A stretch of DNA of 64,000 bases, taken from NCBI GenBank assembly GCA_023387735.1, contig JAEWHP010000049.1:372001-436000 (forward strand). The letters run 5' to 3'. The translations under genes were made by a program, and so were the position numbers. This document shows positions 52,848 to 62,106 of the stretch, in pieces. The notes under the pieces were generated by a model that did no database searches, had not been told where the DNA came from, and saw only the letters and a program-made list of their open reading frames with translations. Position 1 is the stretch's first letter. Every line of letters begins with the position of its first letter. The DNA comes from Pseudomonadota bacterium. Lineage in GTDB: Bacteria > Pseudomonadota > Alphaproteobacteria > Rhizobiales > Xanthobacteraceae.

Positions 52848-52875
52848 AGCCCCGTTCCGATTAAACGGGGCTCTA
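52845..52875 (+). terminator. Strong hairpin at the end of the cyclase gene
   Basis: TAGAGCCCCGTT and AACGGGGCTCTA form a 12-bp perfect stem with a 7-base loop that starts at the stop codon itself. There is no U tract immediately after it. It belongs to the type of hairpin found dispersed in this group. Confidence 0.65.
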
Positions 52876-52888
52876 GATTCTAGTCTTC

Positions 52889-52932
52889 GCGTTTTCTTCA
52901 CGCGAACCGGTGCCCACTTCGCGGGAAAACGC
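52889..52932. repeat. Intergenic inverted repeat GCGTTTTC...GAAAACGC
   Basis: GCGTTTTC at 52889 and GAAAACGC at 52925 bracket CTTCACGCGAACCGGTGCCC-type sequence. I recall closely similar elements in Bradyrhizobium intergenic regions; that needs a database check. Confidence 0.6.
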
Positions 52933-52944
52933 TCTGGTGTGAGG

Positions 52945-53313
52945 TCACCACAGGTTCCGGCCGTCAATGACAGTCACCGGCACCGTATCGAGGTTGAAAT
53001 CCTCGAACAGACGCGAATTGACGGCAACCTTTGGATTGTCGAAATCGGGTTTGCCGGTCGACCAATCCGGCGATTCCGAGAAGGTTCCGCAGCCACATCT
53101 TTCGCAGAAATGATGCTTCACGGTGCAACTACCCCAGAGATAGGTCGCGACGTTTTCCGCTGGAGACGTCAGACGAAACTGCACCGGCGGGTAATAGGCC
53201 CAGAGCGCGCCGCGTTTGGCGCACAATGAGCACGTGCAACGGGTAACGCTCGCCGGAGCCTCGCTCACCTCGAACTGTGTATGGCCGCAATGGCAGCTTC
53301 CCTTGATTGGCAC
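52945..53313 (-). CDS. GFA/CENP-V family protein
   Basis: The 122-residue protein has the zinc-binding cysteines of the GFA family: GSCHCGHTQFE (C7, C9), TRCTCSLCAKRGALW and HFCERCGCGTFSESP. Members are annotated as glutathione-dependent formaldehyde-activating, but most are uncharacterised and the glutathione activity is disputed. Function is unresolved. Confidence 0.88.
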   Translation of the reverse strand: MPIKGSCHCGHTQFEVSEAPASVTRCTCSLCAKRGALWAYYPPVQFRLTSPAENVATYLWGSCTVKHHFCERCGCGTFSESPDWSTGKPDFDNPKVAVNSRLFEDFNLDTVPVTVIDGRNLW

Positions 53314-53405
53314 GATCGGCTCCTATCCGAGTAATAACAAGACGTCGTAACCCGGGCCTGCTGCCAGCATGGTGTCAGCATCGGGAAACCGCGAAAGACA
53401 ATCCT

Positions 53406-54128
53406 TTGGGCTTTCTCTTCGTCCTCATCGTCGGCCTGCTTGCCGGCACCATTTCGGGCATCGTCGGCACCGGCTCGTCGATCATGCTGATGCCGGTGCT
53501 GGTCTATCAATACGGACCGAAGGAAGCCGTGCCGATCATGGCGGTCGCGGCCGTGATGGCAAACCTGTCGCGCATCCTGGCCTGGTGGCGCGAGGTCGAC
53601 TGGCGCGCCTGCCTTGCCTATTCGGTCACCGGAATTCCGGCCGCCGCACTCGGCGCGCGCACGCTGCTCGCGCTGCCCTCGCACGCCGTCGATATCGCGA
53701 TCGGCCTGTTCCTGATCGCCATGGTGCCGGTGCGGCACTGGCTGGCACGGCATCAATTGAAGGCGCAGCTCTGGCACCTTGCCGTGGGCGGCGCGATCAT
53801 CGGCTATCTCACCGGCATCGTGGTGTCGACCGGACCACTGAGCGTGCCGCTGTTTCTATTCTACGGCCTCAACAAGGGCGCGTTCCTCGCCACCGAAGCG
53901 GCGAGTTCGCTCGGCCTCTATCTGAGCAAATCGATCACCTTCGAGCGTTTCGGCGCGCTGACGTCAGACGTCGCGATCAAGGGCCTCATTGCCGGCTCGT
54001 CGCTGATGTTCGGCGCCTTCATCGCCAAGCGCTTCGTGCTGCGTCTCGAACCCGACGTGTTCCGCCTCCTGATGGACGGCATCATGATCGCCGCCGGCCT
54101 GTCGATGCTGTGGACGGCCTTTTCATGA
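53406..54128 (+). CDS. TauE/SafE family sulfite exporter-like transporter
   Basis: The 240-residue membrane protein has eight hydrophobic segments and the two family repeats around FVLIVGLLAGTISGIVGTGS and LTGIVVSTGPLSVPLFLFYG. Members are thought to export sulfite, sulfoacetate or other anions. The start is uncertain; a TTG at 53406 begins the conserved membrane helix, while a longer reading from 53307 also exists. The GFA gene is divergent. Confidence 0.8.
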   Translation: MGFLFVLIVGLLAGTISGIVGTGSSIMLMPVLVYQYGPKEAVPIMAVAAVMANLSRILAWWREVDWRACLAYSVTGIPAAALGARTLLALPSHAVDIAIGLFLIAMVPVRHWLARHQLKAQLWHLAVGGAIIGYLTGIVVSTGPLSVPLFLFYGLNKGAFLATEAASSLGLYLSKSITFERFGALTSDVAIKGLIAGSSLMFGAFIAKRFVLRLEPDVFRLLMDGIMIAAGLSMLWTAFS

Positions 54129-54137
54129 GAAGCCCCG

Positions 54138-54240
54138 TCATTCCGGGGCGATGCGGAGCATCGAGCCCGGAATCCATTTAGCGTCCGCTCATGCGGTCCG
54201 ATGGATTCCGGGCTCGTGCTTCGCACGCCCCGGAATGACA
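54138..54240. repeat. REP-like palindromic element, copy A
   Basis: The arms GTCATTCCGGGGCG and CGCCCCGGAATGAC bracket a second inner palindrome, GGAATCCAT...ATGGATTCC. Related elements occur at 59699-59803 and 62107-62206 with the same CCGGAATGAC end. It begins 9 bp after a stop codon. Confidence 0.8.
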
Positions 54241-54378
54241 CAAGAAGTTGTCAGACGCATTCAAAACGGCTCGGCGGCCTGACCGCTGCCGCGTTTATCG
54301 GATATGACATCGCTGGCAATCCGCGCGTTGGCTTGCCATTTGAATGCACGATCTGATTCTCGATCGGGGAGATGTGTC

Positions 54379-55782
54379 TTGAGCGTGATGGCAGAAGCGG
54401 CTGATGTCCCCTATCTGGACGACCGGCGATCCGGACGCAGCGAAGCCCGTCAGGACACCCTGAAATTCGCGGAAGCCGCCCTCACCGAAAGCAAGCGTGA
54501 GGGCCTGCTGCTGGCCGTGCGGGCCCGCTGGATCGCGCTGGCAGTCACGGCCGTCACCCTGCCGGTCATCAACCCGAACTGGGACGTCATCTATTACATC
54601 CTGATGCTGGGCTTCTTTGCCCTGATCGGCTGGGCCCAGCTCAGGGTCGGCAAGGTCGGCCGTTCGCCGCTCGAGGTTTCTCTCATCATTTGCGACCTGG
54701 CGCTGCTCACCTTCCTCACCGTCGTACCCAATCCCTGGGGCAACATGAACTGGCCGATCGGAATGCAATTCCGGTTCGACAGTTTCATCTATTTCTTCAT
54801 CTTCCTGTCGACCGCCACGCTTGCCTATTCGTGGCGGACGGTGCTCGCGATGGGCATGTGGACCGGAGCACTCTGGACCATTGCCGTCGGCTGGGCCTAT
54901 CTGCAACCGGAAACCCATGCGGCGCTTTCGGAGCGTGTCAGGGAGGCGATCGGGGCGGACATTCGCATGTTCGCTATCCTCGACCCCTCGTCGATCGGCT
55001 TTGGTGAGCGTTTCCAGCAAGTGGTCGTTTTCATCATCGTCGCCGCAATCCTGGCGCTGGCGGTGCGCCGTTCGAATGCGCTTTTGATCAGTCACGCCGG
55101 CCTCGAACGCGAGCGTGCCAATCTGGCGCGCTATTTCTCGCCCAACGTCGTCGATGAACTATCCGGCAATGACGAGCCGCTCACGCGGGTCCGCACGCAG
55201 GACGTCGCAGTGTTGTTTGCCGACATCGTGGGGTTCACCGCCTATTCCGACGGCCGAGACCCGAAGCAGGTCATCGATACGCTGCGGCAATTCCACGAGC
55301 GAATGGAAAGAGAAGTGTTCCGGCACGGCGGCACGCTCGACAAGTATCTCGGCGACGGCCTGATGGCGACCTTCGGTACACCGTTCGCCGGCGATTCCGA
55401 CGCGCTGAACGCGCTACGCTGTGCGAGGGGCATGATCGCCTCGATCGCCGAGTTGAACAAAGAGCGGAGCGATCGCAACGAGCCGCCGATCCAGGTCAGC
55501 GTCGGATTGCATTATGGGCAGGTCGTGCTGGGCGACATCGGCCTCAACCGGCTCGAATTCGCGGTGATCGGCACCACCGTGAATGCGGCCAGCCGCCTCG
55601 AGGCGCTGACCCGCGAATTCGGCTGCGCCATCGTCGTCAGCGACGCGCTGGTGCAGCAGGCCCGCGCCGAACCGAATCACGCGAGCATCGACTTCGCAGC
55701 GCTGGTCGAGCGGCCGGCGCAGACGATTCGCGGCCTCGAGCAACCGGTCGGCATCTGGACGTGTGCCAGCGTCGGGCCCTGA
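54379..55782 (+). CDS. Membrane-bound class III adenylate/guanylate cyclase
   Basis: The 467-residue protein has an N-terminal cytosolic region, six hydrophobic segments (about 50-230, including AVTAVTLPVINPNWDVIYYI) and a C-terminal cyclase domain: DVAVLFADIVGFTAYSDG (first metal Asp), LDKYLGDGLMATFGTP (second) and VIGTTVNAASRLEAL. GGGGAG seven bases before the TTG at 54379 supports that start; ATG at 54388 is the alternative. It probably makes cAMP, though guanylate specificity cannot be excluded. No linked effector is visible. Confidence 0.87.
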   Translation: MSVMAEAADVPYLDDRRSGRSEARQDTLKFAEAALTESKREGLLLAVRARWIALAVTAVTLPVINPNWDVIYYILMLGFFALIGWAQLRVGKVGRSPLEVSLIICDLALLTFLTVVPNPWGNMNWPIGMQFRFDSFIYFFIFLSTATLAYSWRTVLAMGMWTGALWTIAVGWAYLQPETHAALSERVREAIGADIRMFAILDPSSIGFGERFQQVVVFIIVAAILALAVRRSNALLISHAGLERERANLARYFSPNVVDELSGNDEPLTRVRTQDVAVLFADIVGFTAYSDGRDPKQVIDTLRQFHERMEREVFRHGGTLDKYLGDGLMATFGTPFAGDSDALNALRCARGMIASIAELNKERSDRNEPPIQVSVGLHYGQVVLGDIGLNRLEFAVIGTTVNAASRLEALTREFGCAIVVSDALVQQARAEPNHASIDFAALVERPAQTIRGLEQPVGIWTCASVGP

Positions 55783-55880
55783 AGCTTGCGGTGGATGCAT
55801 CCGCACCCATCGCCCTTCACAGCTTCTATTCGTGCTAAGAACTCCTCGCCCGTTCCACCCGAGACCACTATTTCCCTCTC

Positions 55881-57353
55881 ATGGCCAAATCCACCCTCTC
55901 CTTCGTCTGCCAGAACTGCGGCGCGGCGTATAATCGCTGGCAGGGGAAATGCGATTCCTGCGGCGAGTGGAATACGCTGAGCGAGGAGGACACGACCGGC
56001 GCGACCTCGATGCCGGTCTCGGTCCGCTCCAAGCGCAAGGGTCGGACGTTTGCGCTGGAATCGCTGACCGGCAAGAGCAACGACGCGCCGCGCCTGCCTT
56101 CCGGCATGGCCGAGCTCGATCGCGTCACCGGCGGCGGATTTGTGCGCGGCTCGGTGTTGCTGGTCGGCGGCGATCCCGGTATCGGCAAATCGACGCTGCT
56201 CACGCAAGCCACCAGCATGCTGGCGCGCGCGGGCCACCGGGCGGTCTACATTTCGGGCGAAGAGGCCGTTGCGCAGGTGCGGCTGCGTGCCGAGCGGCTG
56301 GGCCTCGCCGATGCACCAGTGCAGCTGGCCTCTGAAACCTCGGTCGAGGACATCGTCTCCACGCTGTCGGAGGGCGCGACACCGCGCCTGATCGTGATCG
56401 ATTCGATCCAGACGATGTGGACCGACACGGTGGAATCGGCGCCGGGAACGGTGACGCAGGTCCGCGCCTCCGCGCAGGCGCTGATTCGCTTCGCCAAGAA
56501 GACGGGTGCCGCGATCATCCTGGTCGGCCACGTCACGAAGGATGGCCAGATTGCAGGTCCCCGCGTGGTCGAGCACATGGTCGACGCGGTGCTGTCGTTC
56601 GAGGGCGAAGGCTCGCAGCATTTCCGCATTCTGCGCGCGATGAAAAACCGCTTTGGTCCGACCGATGAAATCGGCGTGTTCGAGATGACGGGTCTCGGCC
56701 TTCGCGAGGTCTCCAACCCCTCCGAGCTGTTCCTCTCTGAACGGGATCTGGGCAGCCCGGGCACGGCCGTTTTCGCCGGCATCGAGGGCACCCGCCCGGT
56801 GCTGGTGGAATTGCAGGCGCTGGTGGCCCCGACGACGCTCGGCACCCCCAGGCGGGCGGTGGTGGGCTGGGATACGAGCCGGCTGGCAATGGTGCTGGCC
56901 GTGCTCGAGGCCCACTGTGGCGTGAAACTGTCGGGCTATGACGTGTATTTGAACGTCGCCGGAGGCCTGCGGATTCAGGAACCTGCGGCCGACCTCGCGG
57001 CAGCGGCCGCGCTGGTGTCATCGCTGGTGAACGCGCCGTTGCCCACGGATGCAGTCTATTTCGGCGAGATTTCGCTCTCAGGCGCGGTCCGGCCGGTGGC
57101 GCAAACCTCGGCCCGGCTGAAAGAAGCCGCCAAACTCGGCTTTGGGCGCGCGGTTTTGCCTGAATCGGCCCGCGGCGAGGTCGGCTCCGATGGCGGCCTT
57201 ATGCTGAATAGCGTCGGCGGATTGACCAGTTTGGTCGCCGAAATCGCCGCGCGGGGCACGCCAAGGAACGCCGGGAACGGCAATCGGGAGGCCGGCGGCG
57301 GAACATCTGAGAAAAATGCCACACCGTCGCGATTCCGTCGTGAGAACGGGTAA
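55881..57353 (+). CDS. radA: DNA repair protein RadA
   Basis: RadA processes recombination intermediates and drives branch migration. The 490-residue protein has the N-terminal zinc finger C10-x2-C13...C24-x2-C27 (FVCQNCGAAY...KCDSCGEW), Walker A GGDPGIGKSTLL (K103), the RadA-specific KNRFG motif at 255-259, and a C-terminal Lon-like domain with GAVRPVAQTSARLKEA. It is followed by cvpA, a common order in Rhizobiales. Confidence 0.96.
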   Translation: MAKSTLSFVCQNCGAAYNRWQGKCDSCGEWNTLSEEDTTGATSMPVSVRSKRKGRTFALESLTGKSNDAPRLPSGMAELDRVTGGGFVRGSVLLVGGDPGIGKSTLLTQATSMLARAGHRAVYISGEEAVAQVRLRAERLGLADAPVQLASETSVEDIVSTLSEGATPRLIVIDSIQTMWTDTVESAPGTVTQVRASAQALIRFAKKTGAAIILVGHVTKDGQIAGPRVVEHMVDAVLSFEGEGSQHFRILRAMKNRFGPTDEIGVFEMTGLGLREVSNPSELFLSERDLGSPGTAVFAGIEGTRPVLVELQALVAPTTLGTPRRAVVGWDTSRLAMVLAVLEAHCGVKLSGYDVYLNVAGGLRIQEPAADLAAAAALVSSLVNAPLPTDAVYFGEISLSGAVRPVAQTSARLKEAAKLGFGRAVLPESARGEVGSDGGLMLNSVGGLTSLVAEIAARGTPRNAGNGNREAGGGTSEKNATPSRFRRENG

Positions 57354-57517
57354 TGCGGCGTGACGCGCCCGGCCCTCGCCGCTATACAACCCGCGCGAAA
57401 GGCGAGCGGGAAGACGCGATATCCAGCCTTGCGGGATGTGCCGTCTGGCCCTCACTTGGGGTTGCCCCGAACAGCCGATTCGCTGCTTGAGGACTTACGA
57501 GCGGACCTGACCAGCCG

Positions 57518-58147
57518 ATGCCGATAACGATACTCGATCTCGTCCTGCTCGCGGTAATGCTGATCTCGGGCCTGCTCGCCATGGTGCGCGGCTTCATGCG
57601 GGAGATCCTGTCGATCGCCGCCTGGGGCGCCGCCGCGCTGGTCACGCTTTATGCTTTCTCGAAGCTGCTCCCGACCGCGAAGACTTACTTCAATAACGAT
57701 ACAGTTGCGGCGATCGTGGTGGTCGCCGGCACCTTCATCGGCACCCTGATCGTGGTGTCGGTCGTCACGGTGCGAATCTCGGACATGATCCTGGATTCGC
57801 GAATCGGCGCGCTGGACCGCACGCTGGGCTTCCTCTTCGGGTTGGGTCGCGGGCTTTTGATCGTTGTGGTCGCTTTCCTGTTCTTCACCTGGCTGGTACC
57901 GGACAAGCAGCGGCCGGACTGGGTCACGGGCGCGAAGTCCCGGCTGGTTCTGCAGGGAACCGGGGATTGGTTAATGTCGCTCTTGCCGGATGATCCCGAG
58001 AACACCATCTTAAAGAGATTCAAGAAGAATAAACCTGAGGATGAGCAAACTGACGCCGACCAGGCCACCCCTGCGTCTGGCGATGGCTACAATAAATCTG
58101 CCCGCGACGGCCTTAAAAAGCTGATCGAGAAACCCGCGGGCCGCTAA
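57518..58147 (+). CDS. cvpA: CvpA family membrane protein
   Basis: The 209-residue protein has four hydrophobic segments in the CvpA domain (MPITILDLVLLAVMLISGLL, LYAFSKLLPT...) and a charged C-terminal tail (PEDEQTDADQATPASGDGYN). CvpA is linked by genetics to colicin V export, purine metabolism and envelope stress, but its molecular role is open. It lies directly before purF, the usual pair. Confidence 0.92.
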   Translation: MPITILDLVLLAVMLISGLLAMVRGFMREILSIAAWGAAALVTLYAFSKLLPTAKTYFNNDTVAAIVVVAGTFIGTLIVVSVVTVRISDMILDSRIGALDRTLGFLFGLGRGLLIVVVAFLFFTWLVPDKQRPDWVTGAKSRLVLQGTGDWLMSLLPDDPENTILKRFKKNKPEDEQTDADQATPASGDGYNKSARDGLKKLIEKPAGR

Positions 58148-58168
58148 TTCTGGCCAAATAGAGAGGCG

Positions 58169-59695
58169 ATGGACGCGATGCAAAACCCTTCCGATCCCTC
58201 CGACCAACTCGATCCGAATCCTGACCTGAACCCAGGCATCGAGCTGCAGGACGATCTCGAAGGCGACACGCTACGCGAGGAATGCGGCGTGTTCGGCATC
58301 TTCGGCCACCCCGAGGCCGCCGCCATCACGGCGCTGGGACTGCACGCCCTCCAGCACCGCGGCCAGGAAGCCGCCGGCATCGTCTCCTTCGACGGCAGCC
58401 GCTTCCATTCCGAGCGCCGCCTCGGCCTCGTCGGCGATGCTTTCTCCCGCCGCGAAGTGATCGAGCGACTGCCCGGCAATATGGCCGTCGGCCATGTCCG
58501 CTATTCCACCACCGGCGGGACCATCCTGCGCAACGTGCAGCCGCTGTTCGCCGAGCTCAGCGCCGGCGGTTTTGCGGTCGGCCACAACGGCAATCTCACC
58601 AACGGACTCACGCTCCGCCGCGAACTGGTGAAGGGCGGCGCGATGATGCAATCGACCACCGACACCGAGGTGATCCTGCATCTGGTGGCGCAGTCCAAGC
58701 GCAGCCGCTTCGTCGACCGTTTCATCGAGTCGCTGCGCGCCATCGAAGGCGCCTACGCGTTGGTCGCGCTGACCAACAAGAAGCTGATCGGCGCACGCGA
58801 TCCGCTCGGCATTCGTCCGCTGGTGCTCGGCGATCTCGACGGCCGCCCGATCCTGACTTCGGAGACCTGCGCGCTCGACATGATCGGCGCCAAATACGTC
58901 CGCGACATCGAGCCCGGCGAGATCATCGTGTTCGACGAGGCCGGCGCGAACAGCCACAAGCCGTTTCCGCCGAAGCCGCCGCGGCCCTGCATCTTCGAAT
59001 ACATCTATTTCGCGCGGCCGGACTCCATCGTCGGCGGCCGCTCGGTCTATGACGTTCGAAAAGCCTTCGGCGCGCAGCTCGCGCGCGAAAGCCATCCCGA
59101 TGTCGACGTCGTGGTGCCGGTGCCGGATTCCGGCGTGCCCGCCGCGGTCGGCTACAGCCAGTTTTCGGGCGTGCCGTTCGAACTCGGCATCATTCGCAAC
59201 CATTACGTCGGCCGCACCTTCATCCAGCCGACGCAGAGCGTGCGCGAACTCGGCGTGCGCATGAAGCATTCGGCCAACCGCGCCGCGATCGAAGGCAAGC
59301 GGATTATCCTGATCGACGACTCGCTGGTGCGCGGCACCACCTCGAAGAAGATCGTCCGCATGATGCGCGACGCCGGCGCCCGCGAAGTGCATTTCCGCCT
59401 CGCCTCGCCGCCGATCCTGTATCCCGATTATTACGGTATCGACCTGCCCGACCGCGGCGGCCTTCTCGCCGCGACGCATTCGCTCGAAGAGATGCGCGAG
59501 ATCATCGGCGCGGATTCGCTGGCGTTCCTGTCGATCGACGGCATGTACCGCGCCATGGGCGAACCCGGCCGCGATCCCGCCAATCCAAAATTCTCCGACC
59601 ACTGCTTCACCGGCGCCTATCCGACCCACCTCACCGACCAGACCCAGGTCGAACAGCAGCCCCGGCAATTGTCGCTGCTGGCGGAAGCGAGCTGA
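58169..59695 (+). CDS. purF: Amidophosphoribosyltransferase
   Basis: PurF starts purine synthesis by transferring the glutamine amide to PRPP. The 508-residue protein has a 38-residue propeptide-like leader before the nucleophile C39 in REECGVFGIFGHPEA, the glutaminase domain (HVRYSTTGGTIL), and the PRPP loop IILIDDSLVRGTTSKKIV. The start could also be 58178. It closes the radA-cvpA-purF run and is followed 3 bp later by a REP-like element. Confidence 0.97.
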   Translation: MDAMQNPSDPSDQLDPNPDLNPGIELQDDLEGDTLREECGVFGIFGHPEAAAITALGLHALQHRGQEAAGIVSFDGSRFHSERRLGLVGDAFSRREVIERLPGNMAVGHVRYSTTGGTILRNVQPLFAELSAGGFAVGHNGNLTNGLTLRRELVKGGAMMQSTTDTEVILHLVAQSKRSRFVDRFIESLRAIEGAYALVALTNKKLIGARDPLGIRPLVLGDLDGRPILTSETCALDMIGAKYVRDIEPGEIIVFDEAGANSHKPFPPKPPRPCIFEYIYFARPDSIVGGRSVYDVRKAFGAQLARESHPDVDVVVPVPDSGVPAAVGYSQFSGVPFELGIIRNHYVGRTFIQPTQSVRELGVRMKHSANRAAIEGKRIILIDDSLVRGTTSKKIVRMMRDAGAREVHFRLASPPILYPDYYGIDLPDRGGLLAATHSLEEMREIIGADSLAFLSIDGMYRAMGEPGRDPANPKFSDHCFTGAYPTHLTDQTQVEQQPRQLSLLAEAS

Positions 59696-59698
59696 GGC

Positions 59699-59803
59699 GT
59701 CATTTCGGGGCGATGCGCAGCATCGAACCCGGAATCCCGCAGTAGTATCTCATCCATCAGCTCCAGATTCCGGGTCTGGCCCTTCGGGCCATCCCGGAAT
59801 GAC
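59699..59803. repeat. REP-like palindromic element, copy B
   Basis: It starts GTCATTTCGGGGCGATGC and ends CATCCCGGAATGAC, with inner AACCCGGAATCC / AGATTCCGGGTC and GGCCCTTCGGGCC hairpins. It shares arms and inner stem with the copy at 54138. Confidence 0.75.
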
Positions 59804-59813
59804 GTCGATTTCC

Positions 59814-59847
59814 GTCATGGCCGGGCTTGTCCCGGCCATCCACGTCT
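59814..59847. repeat. Second REP type, CATGGCCGGGCTTGTCCCGGCCATC
   Basis: ATGGCCGGG-CTTGT-CCCGGCCAT forms a perfect 9-bp stem. CCACGTCT (from 59839) is matched by AGACGTGG at 59864-59871. It lies directly upstream of the short-chain dehydrogenase gene, so it probably contributes no promoter but may shape its leader. Confidence 0.65.
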
Positions 59848-59884
59848 GTAAAACCCGCCGCAAAGACGTGGACGGAACTGCACC

Positions 59885-60625
59885 ATGACCAAACCCCTCG
59901 CCTCCCGTATCGCGCTCGTCACCGGCGCCTCGCGCGGCATCGGCTATGCCACCGCGCGCGCCCTCGCCCGCGCCGGCGCGCATATCGTCGCCATCGCGCG
60001 CACGCAGGGCGGCCTGGAAGAACTTGACGACGAGATCCGCAAAGACGGCGGCAGCGCGACGCTGGTGCCGCTCAACCTCACTGACTTCGACGGTATCGCC
60101 CGGCTGGGCGCAGCGCTGCATGAGCGCCATGGCAAGCTCGACATCCTCGTCGGCAATGCCGGCATTGCAGGTCCCTCCTCGCCGCTCGGCCATATCGAGC
60201 TGAAGCCGTGGAACGACGTGATGGCGATCAACGTCACCGCCAACTTCCAGCTGATCCGCTGCATGGATCCGCTGCTCAGGGTCTCCGACGCCGGCCGCGC
60301 CGTGTTCGTGACCTCGGGCACGGCCAGCAAGGCCAGCGCCTATCAGGGGCCCTACGCTGCCTCGAAGGCCGCGCTGGACACGCTGGCGCGCTCCTGGGCC
60401 AACGAGACCGTGAGCACGAAGCTGCGCGTCAACCTGTTCAGCCCCGGCCCGATCCGCACCCGCATGCGCGCCAGCGTATTTCCCGGCGAAGATCCGATGA
60501 CGCTGGATTCGCCGGAACAGGCCGCCGAATTCATCGTGCCGATGTGCGCGCCTGACTGGACCGAGACCGGCAAGCTCTACGACTACAGGACCCGCCGGCT
60601 GATGAATTTTCAGCCACCGGCGTGA
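59885..60625 (+). CDS. SDR family oxidoreductase
   Basis: The 246-residue classical short-chain dehydrogenase has ALVTGASRGIGYATARAL (NAD(P)-binding, about 10-27), NAG in LVGNAGIAGPSSPL, and the Y-x3-K pair in YQGPYAASKAALDTLARSWA. The catalytic serine is in VFVTSGTASKA. The substrate is unknown, as usual for this family. It stands alone between repeats and an orphan binding protein. Confidence 0.9.
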   Translation: MTKPLASRIALVTGASRGIGYATARALARAGAHIVAIARTQGGLEELDDEIRKDGGSATLVPLNLTDFDGIARLGAALHERHGKLDILVGNAGIAGPSSPLGHIELKPWNDVMAINVTANFQLIRCMDPLLRVSDAGRAVFVTSGTASKASAYQGPYAASKAALDTLARSWANETVSTKLRVNLFSPGPIRTRMRASVFPGEDPMTLDSPEQAAEFIVPMCAPDWTETGKLYDYRTRRLMNFQPPA

Positions 60626-60867
60626 GTTCCCGTTTCGGGACACCCGCTGGTGTCTTGGTAAGGCGTTCCGGGCAGAGCGCGGTGACGTGCTGCCGTCTGA
60701 CGCGCGACGATAGGCGGATTGCCGGACCCACCGGGAAGCACTAACAGAGATGCAGTTTGCGCGATCAGCCGGGGCAAACGGCGCCGGAACGAGGTTGTGT
60801 GACAATTCATATGCCGGGCATGGCCCCCACAAGAAGGCTGCCCGGCAATCTTAAATGGAGGAAGTAA

Positions 60868-62094
60868 GTGAGAACACCCAAAACGCGGCGCCTCGCCGCG
60901 CTGATCAGCGTTGCCGGCATCTGTTTCGCCGCGCCTGCCTACGCCCAGGAAAAGACCGTCAAGATCGGCGTGCTGAATGACATGTCGAGCCTCTATGCCG
61001 ACATCGGCGGCCCCAACTCCGTGGTCGCGATCAAGATGGCGGTCGAGGATTCCGGCCTATTGAAGAAGGGCTGGAAGATCGAGGTCGTCAGCGGCGACCA
61101 CCAGAACAAGCCCGATATCGGCGTCAACATTGCACGGCAATGGATCGACAACGACAAGGTCGACGTGATCGCCGACACGCCGAACTCGGGCGTGGCGCTC
61201 GCGGTCAACAACCTCGTCAAGGAAAAGAACAAGGTGCTGCTCAATTCGGGCGCCGCGACTGCCGACCTCACCGGCAAGGCCTGCACGCCGAACACGGTCT
61301 CGTTCACCTATGACACCTATATGCTTGCCAACGGCACCGGCAAGGCGCTGACCAAGGCCGGCGGCGACAGTTGGTTCTTCCTGACCGCCGACTACGCGTT
61401 CGGTCATGCGCTCGAGCGTGACACCTCGGCGGTCGTGACCGCCAATGGCGGCAAGGTACTCGGCGGCGTCAAGGCGCCGATCAACACGGCCGATTTCTCG
61501 TCCTTCCTGCTGCAGGCGCAGGCCTCCAAGGCGAAGGTCATCGGGCTTGCCAACGCCGGCGGCGACACCACGAACTCGATCAAGCAGGCGGCGGAATTCG
61601 GCATCGTCGCGGGCGGTCAGAAGCTCGCCGCGCTGCTGCTGTTCATCAACGACGTGCATTCCCTGGGGCTGAAGACCGCGCAGGGCCTGACGTTCACGGA
61701 ATCGTTCTACTGGGACATGAACGACGCGACGCGCGCCTGGTCGAAGCGGTTCGCCGCGCTGGCCACCAAGGGGCAGATGCCGTCGATGACCCAGGCCGGC
61801 AACTACGCCATGGTGCTGCATTATCTCAAGGCCATGGAAGCGCTCGGCGGCAATCCGAACGACGGCGCCAAGGTCGTCGCCAAGATGAAGGAACTGCCGA
61901 CCGACGATACGCTGTTCGGCAAGGGCCCGTTGCGCGCCGACGGTCGTCGTCTCATCCCGGCCTATCTGTTCGAGGTGAAGAAGCCCGAGGAGTCGAAGGG
62001 TCCGTGGGACTACTACAAGCAGATCGCCACGATCGCTCCCGAGGACGCCGCCAAGCCCCTCGCAACCAGCGACTGCCCGCTGCTGAAGAAGTAA
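60868..62094 (+). CDS. ABC transporter substrate-binding protein, branched-chain amino acid type
   Basis: The 408-residue periplasmic protein starts at GTG with GGAGGAAG just upstream and has a cleavable signal ending at APAYA (about residue 25). The core matches the LivJ-like family: VKIGVLNDMSSLYADIGGPN, IKMAVEDSGLLKKGWKIEVV, and the ADTPNSGVALAV hinge. No permease or ATPase gene lies next to it, so it must use components encoded elsewhere. Ligands in this family range from amino acids to aromatic acids. Confidence 0.9.
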   Translation: MRTPKTRRLAALISVAGICFAAPAYAQEKTVKIGVLNDMSSLYADIGGPNSVVAIKMAVEDSGLLKKGWKIEVVSGDHQNKPDIGVNIARQWIDNDKVDVIADTPNSGVALAVNNLVKEKNKVLLNSGAATADLTGKACTPNTVSFTYDTYMLANGTGKALTKAGGDSWFFLTADYAFGHALERDTSAVVTANGGKVLGGVKAPINTADFSSFLLQAQASKAKVIGLANAGGDTTNSIKQAAEFGIVAGGQKLAALLLFINDVHSLGLKTAQGLTFTESFYWDMNDATRAWSKRFAALATKGQMPSMTQAGNYAMVLHYLKAMEALGGNPNDGAKVVAKMKELPTDDTLFGKGPLRADGRRLIPAYLFEVKKPEESKGPWDYYKQIATIAPEDAAKPLATSDCPLLKK

Positions 62095-62106
62095 CGGCCG
62101 AAGACC

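Noticed and set aside
58271..59668. A 465-codon frame antisense to purF
   Set aside because: Shadow of purF; composition typical of GC-driven antisense frames.
60640..60660. Short GACACCC-GCT-GGTGTC hairpin after the short-chain dehydrogenase as a terminator
   Set aside because: The stem is short and no U tract follows, so a terminator call is not supported.
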